Notes under the pieces: generated by a model
The model's database searches: none
Told to the model about the DNA's origin: nothing
Seen by the model: only the letters and a program-made list of their open reading frames with translations
From: Gilvirhabdus luticola
Lineage (GTDB): Bacteria; Bacteroidota; Bacteroidia; Flavobacteriales; Flavobacteriaceae
NCBI RefSeq assembly: GCF_032583975.1
Contig: NZ_JAWHTF010000009.1
DNA length: 64,000 nt
Direction: 5' to 3' (one strand)
Translations under genes and position numbers: made by a program
Part shown: positions 8,500 to 17,053 of the stretch, in pieces
How positions within the stretch are numbered: position 1 is the first letter of the stretch
Layout: each line of letters starts with the position of its first letter

Positions 8500-9792
8500 A
8501 TGAAGTACTATTCGCTTAACAGTAAAGCTCCAAAAACAAGTTTTAAAAATGCTGTCATAAAAGGAATTGCTCCAGATAAGGGATTGTATTTTCCAGAATT
8601 AATAACACCTTTGCCTCAATCTTTTTTTGATCATATAGATGATTTGTCTTTTCAGGAGATTGCCTTTAAAGCAATCCATCAATTTGTGCACCCTGATATT
8701 CCTGATGCAGTTCTAAAACAAATTATAGACGAAACCTTATCCTTTGATTTTCCTTTAGAAAAGATCAATGAAAAAATTTCAGTATTAGAATTATTTCATG
8801 GGCCAACTATGGCATTTAAAGATGTTGGTGCTCGTTTTATGGCTCGGTGCCTTGGATATTTTAATCAAGATAATACTAATGAAGTCACTGTATTGGTAGC
8901 AACTTCTGGCGATACTGGAGGTGCAGTTGCTAATGGTTTTCTTGGAGTAAAAGGCGTGAATGTTGTGATTCTTTATCCAAGTGGTAAAGTAAGTGATATA
9001 CAGGAAAAACAATTAACCACACTTGGAAAAAACATTAAAGCTTTAGAGGTTAATGGTACATTTGATGATTGTCAAGCCATGGTGAAGCGAGCTTTTTTAG
9101 ATGAAGAGCTAACCAGTAAAATGCAGTTAACTTCAGCCAATTCAATAAACGTAGCACGCTGGTTACCTCAAATGTTTTACTTTATGTTTGCATATAGACA
9201 ATTACATAATAGTCATAAAAATATAGTGTTTTCTGTTCCTAGTGGTAATTTTGGAAATATTTGTGCAGGTATGATGGCACAACAATTAGGTTTACCTGTC
9301 AAACATTTTATTGCATCAAATAATGAAAACAAAATAGTTACAGATTATTTACAAACTCAAGCCTATACTCCTAAACCATCAATACAAACCATAAGTAACG
9401 CCATGGATGTTGGTGATCCAAGTAATTTTATTCGCATTCAGGAAATTTATAAAAATAACTTCGAATTACTAAAAGACAATCTTTCAGGCTATAGCTTTAC
9501 TGATGAGGAAACTAAAGATGCCTTAAAGGAAATCTATAATGAATTCAGCTATGTTGCAGACCCTCATGGCGCTGTTGGTTATCTTGGTGCAAAGGCTTAT
9601 TTAGAGAATAATAAAGAGGTTCATTGTGTTTTTTTAGAAACGGCACATCCAACTAAATTTTTAGACGTAGTTGAAGAAACCATTGGAGAAAATATCGAGT
9701 TGCCAGAACAGATTTTAAAAGTGATGGTTAAAAAGAAAAAATCTCTTAAAATAGAGCTATATAGTCAGTTTAAAGATTTTTTGCTTAAATAA
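8500..9792 (+). CDS. thrC: Threonine synthase
   Basis: This PLP-dependent enzyme (430 residues) converts phosphohomoserine to threonine, the last step of the operon. The ATG at 8500, one base after the thrB stop, gives MKYYSLNSKAPKTSF and fits the family; a longer frame from 8458 would overlap thrB. Features seen are ELFHGPTMAFKDVGARF with the PLP lysine at Lys107, the phosphate-binding segment TSGDTGGAVANGF, and SANSINVARWLPQ. It is followed immediately by a perfect inverted repeat that may end the operon. Confidence 0.96.
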   Translation: MKYYSLNSKAPKTSFKNAVIKGIAPDKGLYFPELITPLPQSFFDHIDDLSFQEIAFKAIHQFVHPDIPDAVLKQIIDETLSFDFPLEKINEKISVLELFHGPTMAFKDVGARFMARCLGYFNQDNTNEVTVLVATSGDTGGAVANGFLGVKGVNVVILYPSGKVSDIQEKQLTTLGKNIKALEVNGTFDDCQAMVKRAFLDEELTSKMQLTSANSINVARWLPQMFYFMFAYRQLHNSHKNIVFSVPSGNFGNICAGMMAQQLGLPVKHFIASNNENKIVTDYLQTQAYTPKPSIQTISNAMDVGDPSNFIRIQEIYKNNFELLKDNLSGYSFTDEETKDALKEIYNEFSYVADPHGAVGYLGAKAYLENNKEVHCVFLETAHPTKFLDVVEETIGENIELPEQILKVMVKKKKSLKIELYSQFKDFLLK

Positions 9793-9794
9793 TG

Positions 9795-9822
9795 ATTGTA
9801 CAAAACAGAGATTTTGTACAAT
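9795..9822 (+). terminator. Perfect 11-bp inverted repeat after thrC
   Basis: ATTGTACAAAA (9795-9805) and TTTTGTACAAT (9812-9822) are exact reverse complements around the loop CAGAGA, followed by TTAATTATT. It begins 2 bases after the thrC stop. It could be the operon terminator, although it is AT-rich, or an operator for the next gene, whose ATG is at 9864. Confidence 0.5.
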
Positions 9823-9863
9823 TTAATTATTCTATATTAGTATTAAATTTTAAAAATGTAGTT

Positions 9864-10496
9864 ATGAAAAATAAATTTAAAGTAATTCTATTGATACTAT
9901 TTCTGAATTCAATGGTAACTTTTGCGCAGGTTATAGAATTCACGCCAACCTATGGTTATCAATTTGGAGCCAAACTGGGCTACGGTCCAAATTATATAAA
10001 AATGAAAGATAGTGATCAATTTGGTGCTACAATTGGGATTGAGACCTATAATGGACTTATGGCAGAGTTAAGTTATTTCAATATGAGTACAGAATTAAGA
10101 ATAAAAGATCGAGTACTATCTCCAGTAGAAAACTATCTTTCGGATTTAAATACCGATTGGTTTCTTATTGGAGCATCCAAATATTTTAAAGTAGAAAAAG
10201 TTAAACCTTTTGCCGGGGCAGGTTTAGGCATTGTGATTGTCTCGCCAAAAAATGAAAATAGAGATATTTTAGATAATAATTTAAGCAGTAATACTAAATT
10301 TGCATTTAGCTTTAAAACAGGTGTAAATATTATGTTCTCAAAAGCAATTGGATTAAACTTACAAGGGAATTTATTTTTTCCTGTTGACTGGGCAGGTGTT
10401 TATGTAGGACCAGGTGGTGCAGGAATAAGTACTGGATCCACCGTAATCCTTGGTGGCTTCAGCACTGGATTGGTGATTAGAATTGATGCTGATTAA
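9864..10496 (+). CDS. Outer-membrane beta-barrel-like protein
   Basis: This 210-residue exported protein starts best at the ATG at 9864, which gives a clean signal peptide (MKNKFKVILLILFLNSMVTFAQ) cleaved after residue 22. A longer frame from 9792 would cross the inverted repeat. The mature part has alternating hydrophobic and polar strands with glycines (FGAKLGYGPNYIKM, PFAGAGLGIVIVSP, VILGGFSTGLVIRID), typical of porin-family outer-membrane barrels of about eight strands. No partner gene is evident. The role is unknown. Confidence 0.7.
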   Translation: MKNKFKVILLILFLNSMVTFAQVIEFTPTYGYQFGAKLGYGPNYIKMKDSDQFGATIGIETYNGLMAELSYFNMSTELRIKDRVLSPVENYLSDLNTDWFLIGASKYFKVEKVKPFAGAGLGIVIVSPKNENRDILDNNLSSNTKFAFSFKTGVNIMFSKAIGLNLQGNLFFPVDWAGVYVGPGGAGISTGSTVILGGFSTGLVIRIDAD

Positions 10497-10638
10497 GTTT
10501 ATAATATTACTTAATGAATTTTATTCTTATACTTCAAAAAAACAAGACTTTTATTTAACTCATTCTCTTAAAAATCTCATAAAAGTTAAAATAAGATAAT
10601 CAAAAAAGTTATCTTTTACCATTAATTTTCATTCAACT

Positions 10639-11820
10639 ATGAAGGTCATTAATTTCCTATTCATCGTTTTTGCAATTCAATTTAATTTTAGCCAAAACAT
10701 TAATTTCAGCAAAGGCAAAGCGGCTAAAAACAAATATTATTCGGAAATTTCATTTGAATTTGTAAAAGGGAAAATTATTATTCCTGTAACAATTGAAGGT
10801 AAGACCTATAGGTTTCTGTTAGATACAGGCGCACCAAATCTTATAACAGCTAATCTTAAAAATGTCATACAACACAAGGAAGGAGCTAATATGACTATCA
10901 AAGATGCAAACAGCAATAAAAGCTCTATGGAAGTTATAAATATTCCTTCCTTAACATTAGGGAATATTCAATTTAATAACCAAACCGCATTGGTATATCC
11001 TTCCGATAATAATCTAATCTTTGATTGTTTTCAAGTGGATGGTTTCATTGGTAGTAATTTATTGAGGAATTCAATTATTAAATTTCAACTCAAAGAGAAA
11101 AAGGTAATTATAACAAACGATATTAAAAAAGTGAATCCCAACAAAAACTACAAATCAGAGTTAATAATTGTAGGCGCTCAAAGTAGTCCTTATATTCACA
11201 TAAAAATCAAAGGTGAAAAAAATGCCCGAGAAAGCCTCTTGTTTGATACAGGTATGGATGGTTTTTATGATTTAAGCTTAAACCACTATAATCTTTTTAG
11301 CGAACAAAATGTTCTAACTACTCACTCTCAAGGAAGTGGATCTATAGGTATGAGTTTATTTGGTAATGCCAAAGCTAATAATCAATACCGGTTAAAAATT
11401 CCTGAAATACATTTTAAAAATGTAATATTTAAAAATGTGATAACTGAAACTTCTGATGATAATAATTCGAAAATAGGTGTTAAGTTACTGGAATATGGTA
11501 ACATTATTATTGATTTTAAACATAAAGATTTTTATTTTGAACCTTTTGAGCAAGAAGTAGATCTAGATGAAAAGCTTTTAGGCTTCTCTCCTACCATTAT
11601 AGATAATAAAGTAGTTGTAGGCATTGTTTGGGATGAAACATTAGAAGATAAATTAGCATTTGGTGATGAAATTATTTCTGTAAATGGTTTAGATTTTACA
11701 CAAATGGAAATCTGTAATTTGCTTACAAATAAATCGCCTTTTGAAGATGAAGATAATTTTACGGTTCAAATTAAAAATAGTGAAGGTGAACTAAAAACCT
11801 TAAACATAAACAAACAATAA
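10639..11820 (+). CDS. Retropepsin-like aspartyl protease with C-terminal PDZ domain
   Basis: This 393-residue secreted protein has a signal peptide (MKVINFLFIVFAIQFNFSQ). Two aspartyl-protease half-domains follow, with motifs FLLDTGAP (Asp62) and LLFDTGMDG (Asp203), each a D-T-G catalytic triplet as in retropepsin/pepsin families. Residues about 315-393 form a PDZ-like domain (GDEIISVNGLDFTQM). This architecture is common in Bacteroidota and is predicted to act in the periplasm or at the cell surface. The substrate is unknown. The start at 10639 is the only one giving a signal peptide. The following DinB-like gene begins one base after its stop, suggesting co-transcription. Confidence 0.87.
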   Translation: MKVINFLFIVFAIQFNFSQNINFSKGKAAKNKYYSEISFEFVKGKIIIPVTIEGKTYRFLLDTGAPNLITANLKNVIQHKEGANMTIKDANSNKSSMEVINIPSLTLGNIQFNNQTALVYPSDNNLIFDCFQVDGFIGSNLLRNSIIKFQLKEKKVIITNDIKKVNPNKNYKSELIIVGAQSSPYIHIKIKGEKNARESLLFDTGMDGFYDLSLNHYNLFSEQNVLTTHSQGSGSIGMSLFGNAKANNQYRLKIPEIHFKNVIFKNVITETSDDNNSKIGVKLLEYGNIIIDFKHKDFYFEPFEQEVDLDEKLLGFSPTIIDNKVVVGIVWDETLEDKLAFGDEIISVNGLDFTQMEICNLLTNKSPFEDEDNFTVQIKNSEGELKTLNINKQ

Positions 11821-11821
11821 A

Positions 11822-12346
11822 ATGGAATTCAATTTACAAAAAGCCATCTTAATTTTAGAACGAACACCAGCTGTTTTAGATTCATTATTAAGAGATTTAC
11901 CAAAAGATTGGACGCATAGAAATGAAGGCGAGAACACCTGGAGTCCATTTGATGTAGTTGGTCATTTACTTCATGGAGAAAAAACAGATTGGATAGAACG
12001 AACCAATATTATTTTGCAAAATGATTTAAACATATCTTTTACTCCTTTTGATAGGTTTGCACAATTTGAAGACAGTAAAGGCAAAACAATGAATAATTTA
12101 TTGGATGAATTTTCGGCACTGCGAAATGCAAATCTTAAAATTTTAAATGATCTTGATTTAAGTGAAAGAAATTTTACACTTATTGGACGTCATCCAAATT
12201 TAGGTAAAGTAACTCTTAAGCAATTATTAGCATCTTGGGTAGCACACGATTTAGGTCATATTGCACAAATAACAAGAGTCATGGCAAAGCAATACAAAAA
12301 TGAAGTAGGCCCTTGGAAAGAATACATGTCAATTTTAAATAAGTAA
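11822..12346 (+). CDS. DinB-like superfamily protein
   Basis: This 174-residue cytoplasmic protein has the four-helix DinB_2 layout. Histidines that usually bind a metal are visible in VVGHLLHGE near residue 49 and VAHDLGHIAQI near residue 144, plus the N-terminal helix LLRDLPKDWTH. Members include metal-dependent thiol transferases and many proteins of unknown role. It starts one base after the protease gene and is followed 2 bases later by the PH-domain gene, so the three probably form an operon. The specific activity is unknown. Confidence 0.85.
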   Translation: MEFNLQKAILILERTPAVLDSLLRDLPKDWTHRNEGENTWSPFDVVGHLLHGEKTDWIERTNIILQNDLNISFTPFDRFAQFEDSKGKTMNNLLDEFSALRNANLKILNDLDLSERNFTLIGRHPNLGKVTLKQLLASWVAHDLGHIAQITRVMAKQYKNEVGPWKEYMSILNK

Positions 12347-12348
12347 TC

Positions 12349-12879
12349 ATGTCTCAAGAAAATAACCTTATTATTCAGGCAGAATTCAATCCAAAAATTA
12401 AACGTTATATTTTATTCTATGTAGCGTTCTTCTTCTTTATTTCTGTAATGGGTATTCCTTTACTCCTATTTTGGTTTTTAGGTATCGGTCAAACATTAAG
12501 CAAACGCTACTACGAACATCTTGACTGTAGATTAACAGAAAAACACCTTGAATTTAGGAAAGGATATCTTTTTAAAGTAGAAAAAACTATTCCGTTGGAA
12601 AATATTCAGGATTTAACTTTTATTGAAAATCCTTTATTAAAATATTTTGACTTGCGCATTTTAAAAATTGAAACCGCCGGACAAAGCAATATGAAAGGAA
12701 GCGACATGAAACTAGTAGGCATTATTGATGCCTTAAAGTTCAAAAAGCAAGTTTTAGATCAACGAGAAAAACTAACAAGAAGAAGTTATACTACAACAAC
12801 CGAAAACTCAAGTCAACAGACCAATATATTACTTGAAGAAATAAAGGATTTATTAACTGATATAAGGGACAAGTCCTAA
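12349..12879 (+). CDS. PH domain-containing membrane protein (bPH2/YdbS type)
   Basis: This 176-residue protein has a pair of hydrophobic segments at about residues 19-48 (YILFYVAFFFFISVMG and following). A bacterial PH-like domain then covers about residues 60-125 (LEFRKGYLFKVEKTIPLENI, TFIENPLLKYFDLRIL). The C-terminal tail is charged and probably helical. This is the YdbS/YdbT-like family, whose function is poorly defined. It is the last gene of a rightward run and converges on the long leftward operon, with only two bases between stop codons. Confidence 0.82.
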   Translation: MSQENNLIIQAEFNPKIKRYILFYVAFFFFISVMGIPLLLFWFLGIGQTLSKRYYEHLDCRLTEKHLEFRKGYLFKVEKTIPLENIQDLTFIENPLLKYFDLRILKIETAGQSNMKGSDMKLVGIIDALKFKKQVLDQREKLTRRSYTTTTENSSQQTNILLEEIKDLLTDIRDKS

Positions 12880-12881
12880 CA

Positions 12882-13583
12882 TTAAGAAATTAAGTTACCA
12901 TCATCATCCCATTTGGCAATATCACCTCTTTTAGATTGGTCAACGCATTTTGCCAACCATTCTTCATCATAACTTACATCATGGTCTTTTAGCACGTCTT
13001 CAGGTATACCATCCCAAACATTTGGAGTATTACCTTTATATCCTAAATCTTTAAAACCCATTTCGGTAGTATAATACCCTGTAAGAGTCAGGTTCCTCAT
13101 TAAGGTGAAAAAATGTTCACCTTGCTTTAATTCTTGCTTTGTTTTTTCAGGATACGCAATTTGGTCACAAATTTGAAGTTGTTCAGCATTAGTGCATGAT
13201 ACAAACTCTTTATTAAACAATTTATTACTATATCCATCTAACCACATCAAACCTCCTCTAATTGGAACTTGGTGGTAAGGTAAATCCTTAACGATAAATT
13301 CTATAAACTCTTTTACACCAGCTTCAGTTGCAGAACCATATTCGTCATTACTTGGCAATATAATATCACATAACACAGCTATTGTAGATAATTCATATTC
13401 TGTTAAAAAAGTTTTATCATTAAGCTTTTTGTCTCTTAACTTTTCTTTATCTGTTCTTCCATATACAGGATCGTTGGACACGATTTCCTTAACTTCAGGT
13501 TTGGTTTCTACACATCCATTTAATGCCAAACCAGCAGCCACAGAACCTAACAATAAAGACTTAATTGAATCTCTCCTATTCAT
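12882..13583 (-). CDS. Gluconate 2-dehydrogenase subunit 3 family protein (small subunit of GMC dehydrogenase)
   Basis: This 233-residue protein is the likely small subunit of the neighbouring GMC flavoprotein. The ATG at 13583 is chosen because it gives a Tat-like lipoprotein signal: twin arginines in MNRRDSIKSLL, a hydrophobic stretch, then LNGC with the cysteine at residue 24. The rest matches the subunit-3 family (ELSTIAVLCDIILPSNDEYG, EAGVKEFIEFIV, RNLTLTGYYTTEMGF). It is the last gene of the leftward operon, 10 bases after the GMC gene. By analogy with known FAD sugar dehydrogenases, it would carry the folded flavoprotein through the Tat system and anchor it. Confidence 0.88.
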   Translation of the reverse strand: MNRRDSIKSLLLGSVAAGLALNGCVETKPEVKEIVSNDPVYGRTDKEKLRDKKLNDKTFLTEYELSTIAVLCDIILPSNDEYGSATEAGVKEFIEFIVKDLPYHQVPIRGGLMWLDGYSNKLFNKEFVSCTNAEQLQICDQIAYPEKTKQELKQGEHFFTLMRNLTLTGYYTTEMGFKDLGYKGNTPNVWDGIPEDVLKDHDVSYDEEWLAKCVDQSKRGDIAKWDDDGNLIS

Positions 13584-13593
13584 AATACAAATA

Positions 13594-15312
13594 TTAAATA
13601 TTTTGTTTTTTAAGTTGTTCAACAATATAATCACAAGTTCGCCAAGACAGTGCTAATATGGTCCATGTTGGATTTTTATCTGCTTGTGAAACAAATGGTC
13701 CAGCATCGACAATAAACACATTATCTACATCATGTAATTGTTGGTATTTATTGGTTACCGAAGTTTTAGGGTTGTCACCCATTCTGGTTGTGCCCACTTC
13801 ATGTATTATTCTACCAGGAGCTTCAAGACCATAATCACTGTCTTTACCTGGTTTTTCACCAATCAATTCACCGACATTACCAAGAATTTCTTCGAAGGTT
13901 TCATGCATGTGTTTGGCTTGATTTCTTTCATAGTCACTCCAATGATAATTAAAACGTAATACAGGAATTCCCCATTCATCAACCACATTTGGATCAATTT
14001 CACAGTAATTGCTTTCCATAGGAACACTTTCTCCTCTACCAGCAACACCAAGAACAGAACCATAAAAACGCTTAACATCATCTCTTAATTGATTGCCATA
14101 ACCACCAACATTTTTACCAATAAACTTGTTGAAATCATTTGGATTAAATCCAAAACCATAGGCTGGCATGCCCATGCCTCCCCAAATTTCAATATGATAG
14201 CCACGCGGAAAATCAAGTTTTTTATCATTTCCCCACCATGGTGTATAAACATGCATTCCACCAACACCATCCTCATTGTAAGTTTTTCTATTCATCAATT
14301 CTGGAATAAAAACCATTCTTCCTGCTCCAGTTGAATCATGTAAATATTTACCCACCAATCCGCTACTATTGCCTAGCCCATCTTTATGCACCTTACTTTT
14401 TGAATTCAACAAAATTCTTGCCGTACTACAAGCTGAAGCTGCAAGAACAATTACCTTCGCATTAAGTTGATATTCTTTTCTATCCTCCTTATTAATAAAA
14501 ATTACACCTGTAGCTTTGCCTGAATCGTTAACAACAACTTCTCTAACCATTGAATTGTTATACAATGTAATTTGACCACCTGACTTTTGAGCTGGAAATA
14601 TTAAACAGGATCCTGAAGAAAAATCTGCATATACACTACAAGACCTACTACATTGACCACAATAAAAACAAACTCCACGTTCTTCATTAATTCGTTTAGT
14701 TAAAATAGATAATCGAGCAGGAATAACAGGGACATTAGCCTTACGTGCGCCTTTAATATAGTATAGTTCGTGAAGTCTAGGTTTTGGTGGAGGAAGAAAA
14801 AATCCATCAGGTTCGTTAGGAATGTTTTCTTTAGTACCAAATATTCCGATGAGTTTATCAACTTTATCATAGTAAGGTTTAACATCTTCATAGGAAATGG
14901 GCCAGTCATCACCAAGACCATCAACACTTTTTCTTTTAAAATCCAATGGTCCAAATCGTAATGAAATTCTTCCCCAATGATTTGTTCTTCCACCAAGCAT
15001 ACGTGATCTAAACCAATCGAATTTTGTACCATTTTTATGAGTATATGGCTCACCTTCTATTTCCCATCCACCATAAGCAGCATCAAAATCACCAAATGCT
15101 CTTGTTGTGCCTGCTCCTCTTCTTGGAGATTCCCAAGGCCATTTAAGTTGCGTTCTTTGTTCAGGATTAGCAGGGTCAAAAAACGGACCAGCCTCGATAA
15201 CAGCAATATTCAAACCTGCTTCAGAAAGTATCTTGGTGGCCATGCCTCCTCCTGCACCTGAACCTACAATTATAGCATCATATTCTTGAGTTGATTCTTT
15301 TATTTGCATCAT
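13594..15312 (-). CDS. GMC-family FAD oxidoreductase (sugar/glycoside dehydrogenase large subunit)
   Basis: This 572-residue flavoprotein has the N-terminal FAD-binding motif IIVGSGAGGGMATKIL and the GMC signature RMLGGRTNHWGR. A cysteine cluster (CFYCGQCSRSC) lies near residue 218. The C-terminal active-site region contains IIHEVGTTRMGDNP and NPTWTILALSW. It has no signal peptide. Family members pair with a Tat-exported small subunit to oxidise sugars such as gluconate or the C3-OH of glycosides; here the small-subunit gene is directly downstream. Electrons would go to a cytochrome or quinone, but no such gene is in the operon. The substrate is inferred, not shown. Confidence 0.92.
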   Translation of the reverse strand: MMQIKESTQEYDAIIVGSGAGGGMATKILSEAGLNIAVIEAGPFFDPANPEQRTQLKWPWESPRRGAGTTRAFGDFDAAYGGWEIEGEPYTHKNGTKFDWFRSRMLGGRTNHWGRISLRFGPLDFKRKSVDGLGDDWPISYEDVKPYYDKVDKLIGIFGTKENIPNEPDGFFLPPPKPRLHELYYIKGARKANVPVIPARLSILTKRINEERGVCFYCGQCSRSCSVYADFSSGSCLIFPAQKSGGQITLYNNSMVREVVVNDSGKATGVIFINKEDRKEYQLNAKVIVLAASACSTARILLNSKSKVHKDGLGNSSGLVGKYLHDSTGAGRMVFIPELMNRKTYNEDGVGGMHVYTPWWGNDKKLDFPRGYHIEIWGGMGMPAYGFGFNPNDFNKFIGKNVGGYGNQLRDDVKRFYGSVLGVAGRGESVPMESNYCEIDPNVVDEWGIPVLRFNYHWSDYERNQAKHMHETFEEILGNVGELIGEKPGKDSDYGLEAPGRIIHEVGTTRMGDNPKTSVTNKYQQLHDVDNVFIVDAGPFVSQADKNPTWTILALSWRTCDYIVEQLKKQNI

Positions 15313-15343
15313 TTATAATTAATCTTAATATTAAATCTATTCT

Positions 15344-17053
15344 TTAAAGTACTCCTTTTTTCATCTGTTTGTCTGCATAATCCACAGCTCTGGCTGTTAA
15401 CGCCATATAAGTGATACTTGGGTTTTGCGTAGCGGAACTTGTCATACAAGAACCATCTGTTACAAACACATTTGGTACTTCATGCATCTGGTTCCATTTA
15501 TTCAACACACTCGTTTTTGGATCGTGTCCCATTCTAGCTGTTCCCATTTCGTGTATACAGGCTCCAGGTGCTGTAACATCATTAAATGTTATAACGTCAG
15601 TACAGCCAGCCGCTTTAAGCATTTCCGCAGCACATTCTGCACCATGCTTGCGTAAATTTATTTCGTTTTCTCTTAATTTGGCGTCAAAGGTAATAGTAGG
15701 TAATCCATTGTTATCTCTTTTATTAAAATTAAGGAACATTTTGTTTTCATGATAAGGTAGCATTTCACCGAAGCATGTCATTCCAATTTGCCAGGTTCCT
15801 GGTTTTAAAATTTCATTTTTTAAATCTTCTCCTATTACTCCATCTGGGATGTTAGTAATTCTACTTGCACCACCTTGATAACCAAAGCCTCTCAAATAAT
15901 CATCCCGCTTTGTTTCTTCATTTAAATTTGTAAATCTTGCAATATAGAAACCACCTGGTTTTCTACCCTGGTAATATTGATCTTCAAATTTATTTGGTAA
16001 AACACCAACAGCTCCCATACCATAATGATGGTCCATAATATTATGACCTAATTCACCGCTTCCATTTCCAAGTCCGTTTGGAAATGTATCAGATCTACTG
16101 TTTAATAAAATAGCAGTAGTACCAACAGTGCTTGCGTTGCAAAAAATGATTCTAGCATTGTAGACAATCTCTTCTTTGGTGTTATCGTCAATAATCTTTA
16201 CACCACTAGCTTTGCCAGTTTCTTTATTGAATACAATTTCTGAAACTACACTATGTGGTCTAATTGTTAGGTTGCCTGTATCTTGTGCAACAGGAATAGA
16301 AGCTGATTGACTACTAAAATAAGCCCCATACGGACATCCTCGACCGCATCTATTTCTACTCTGGCATTGTCCTCTTTTACCTAAATGAATTTCAGGATTA
16401 TATTCTGTAAGATTAGCAAGTCTTGTTGGAGTAACAATACGATATGGATATACTTTTTTCACTTCTTCTCGTAGATATTGTTCTACACAATTAAGCGGAA
16501 ATGGTGGTAAAAATACCCCATCTGGTATTTGAGGCAATCCTTCCTTTTGACCAGAAATACCTACAAATGTTTCAACATAATCGTACCATTGTTCAATATC
16601 TTTATATCTAATTGGCCAATCTATAGCTATATTTTCTTTACCATTAGCTTCAAAATCCAAATCACTCCAACGATAGCAATTTCTTCCCCACATTATTGAA
16701 CGACCACCGACATGGTGTCCTCTGATCCAATCAAATCGTTCTATTTCATCATAATCATAAACATCATCCTTATTAACCCAATGTTTATTATCTTGTCTTA
16801 CCCACCAATTCAATCTATTCTGTTTTGAGTAATGCTTTTCTATTTCATTTTGTGATAGCATATTTAAATTTTCCAAATCCCAAGAATCCGTATTTGCTGT
16901 TGGATAATCTCCATGTTCTACCATTCTGCCTCTTTCCAGCATCAAGGTTTTATATCCCTTTTTACACAATTCCATAGCTGCATATCCACCACTTATTCCA
17001 GAGCCAATTACAATGGCATCAAATGTCATTATTGATTTAGCTTTCATACTCAT
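15344..17053 (-). CDS. GMC-family FAD oxidoreductase (second, divergent copy)
   Basis: This 569-residue flavoprotein is homologous in layout to the downstream GMC gene but clearly diverged. It has the FAD motif AIVIGSGISGGYAAMEL, then HVGGRSIMWGRNCYRW, a cysteine-rich segment (CQSRNRCGRGCPYGAYF) near residue 235, and CIHEMGTARMGHDPKTS plus NPSITYMALTARAVDYA at the C-terminus. The ATG at 17053 overlaps the TGA of the preceding small-subunit gene by four bases (ATGA), indicating translational coupling; a longer frame from 17095 would overlap that gene by 46 bases. There is no signal peptide, so export with the small subunit is likely. Confidence 0.92.
   Translation of the reverse strand: MSMKAKSIMTFDAIVIGSGISGGYAAMELCKKGYKTLMLERGRMVEHGDYPTANTDSWDLENLNMLSQNEIEKHYSKQNRLNWWVRQDNKHWVNKDDVYDYDEIERFDWIRGHHVGGRSIMWGRNCYRWSDLDFEANGKENIAIDWPIRYKDIEQWYDYVETFVGISGQKEGLPQIPDGVFLPPFPLNCVEQYLREEVKKVYPYRIVTPTRLANLTEYNPEIHLGKRGQCQSRNRCGRGCPYGAYFSSQSASIPVAQDTGNLTIRPHSVVSEIVFNKETGKASGVKIIDDNTKEEIVYNARIIFCNASTVGTTAILLNSRSDTFPNGLGNGSGELGHNIMDHHYGMGAVGVLPNKFEDQYYQGRKPGGFYIARFTNLNEETKRDDYLRGFGYQGGASRITNIPDGVIGEDLKNEILKPGTWQIGMTCFGEMLPYHENKMFLNFNKRDNNGLPTITFDAKLRENEINLRKHGAECAAEMLKAAGCTDVITFNDVTAPGACIHEMGTARMGHDPKTSVLNKWNQMHEVPNVFVTDGSCMTSSATQNPSITYMALTARAVDYADKQMKKGVL

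Noticed and set aside
14700..15053. 117-codon minus frame inside the GMC gene
   Set aside because: It is a shadow in another frame of a well-supported flavoprotein.
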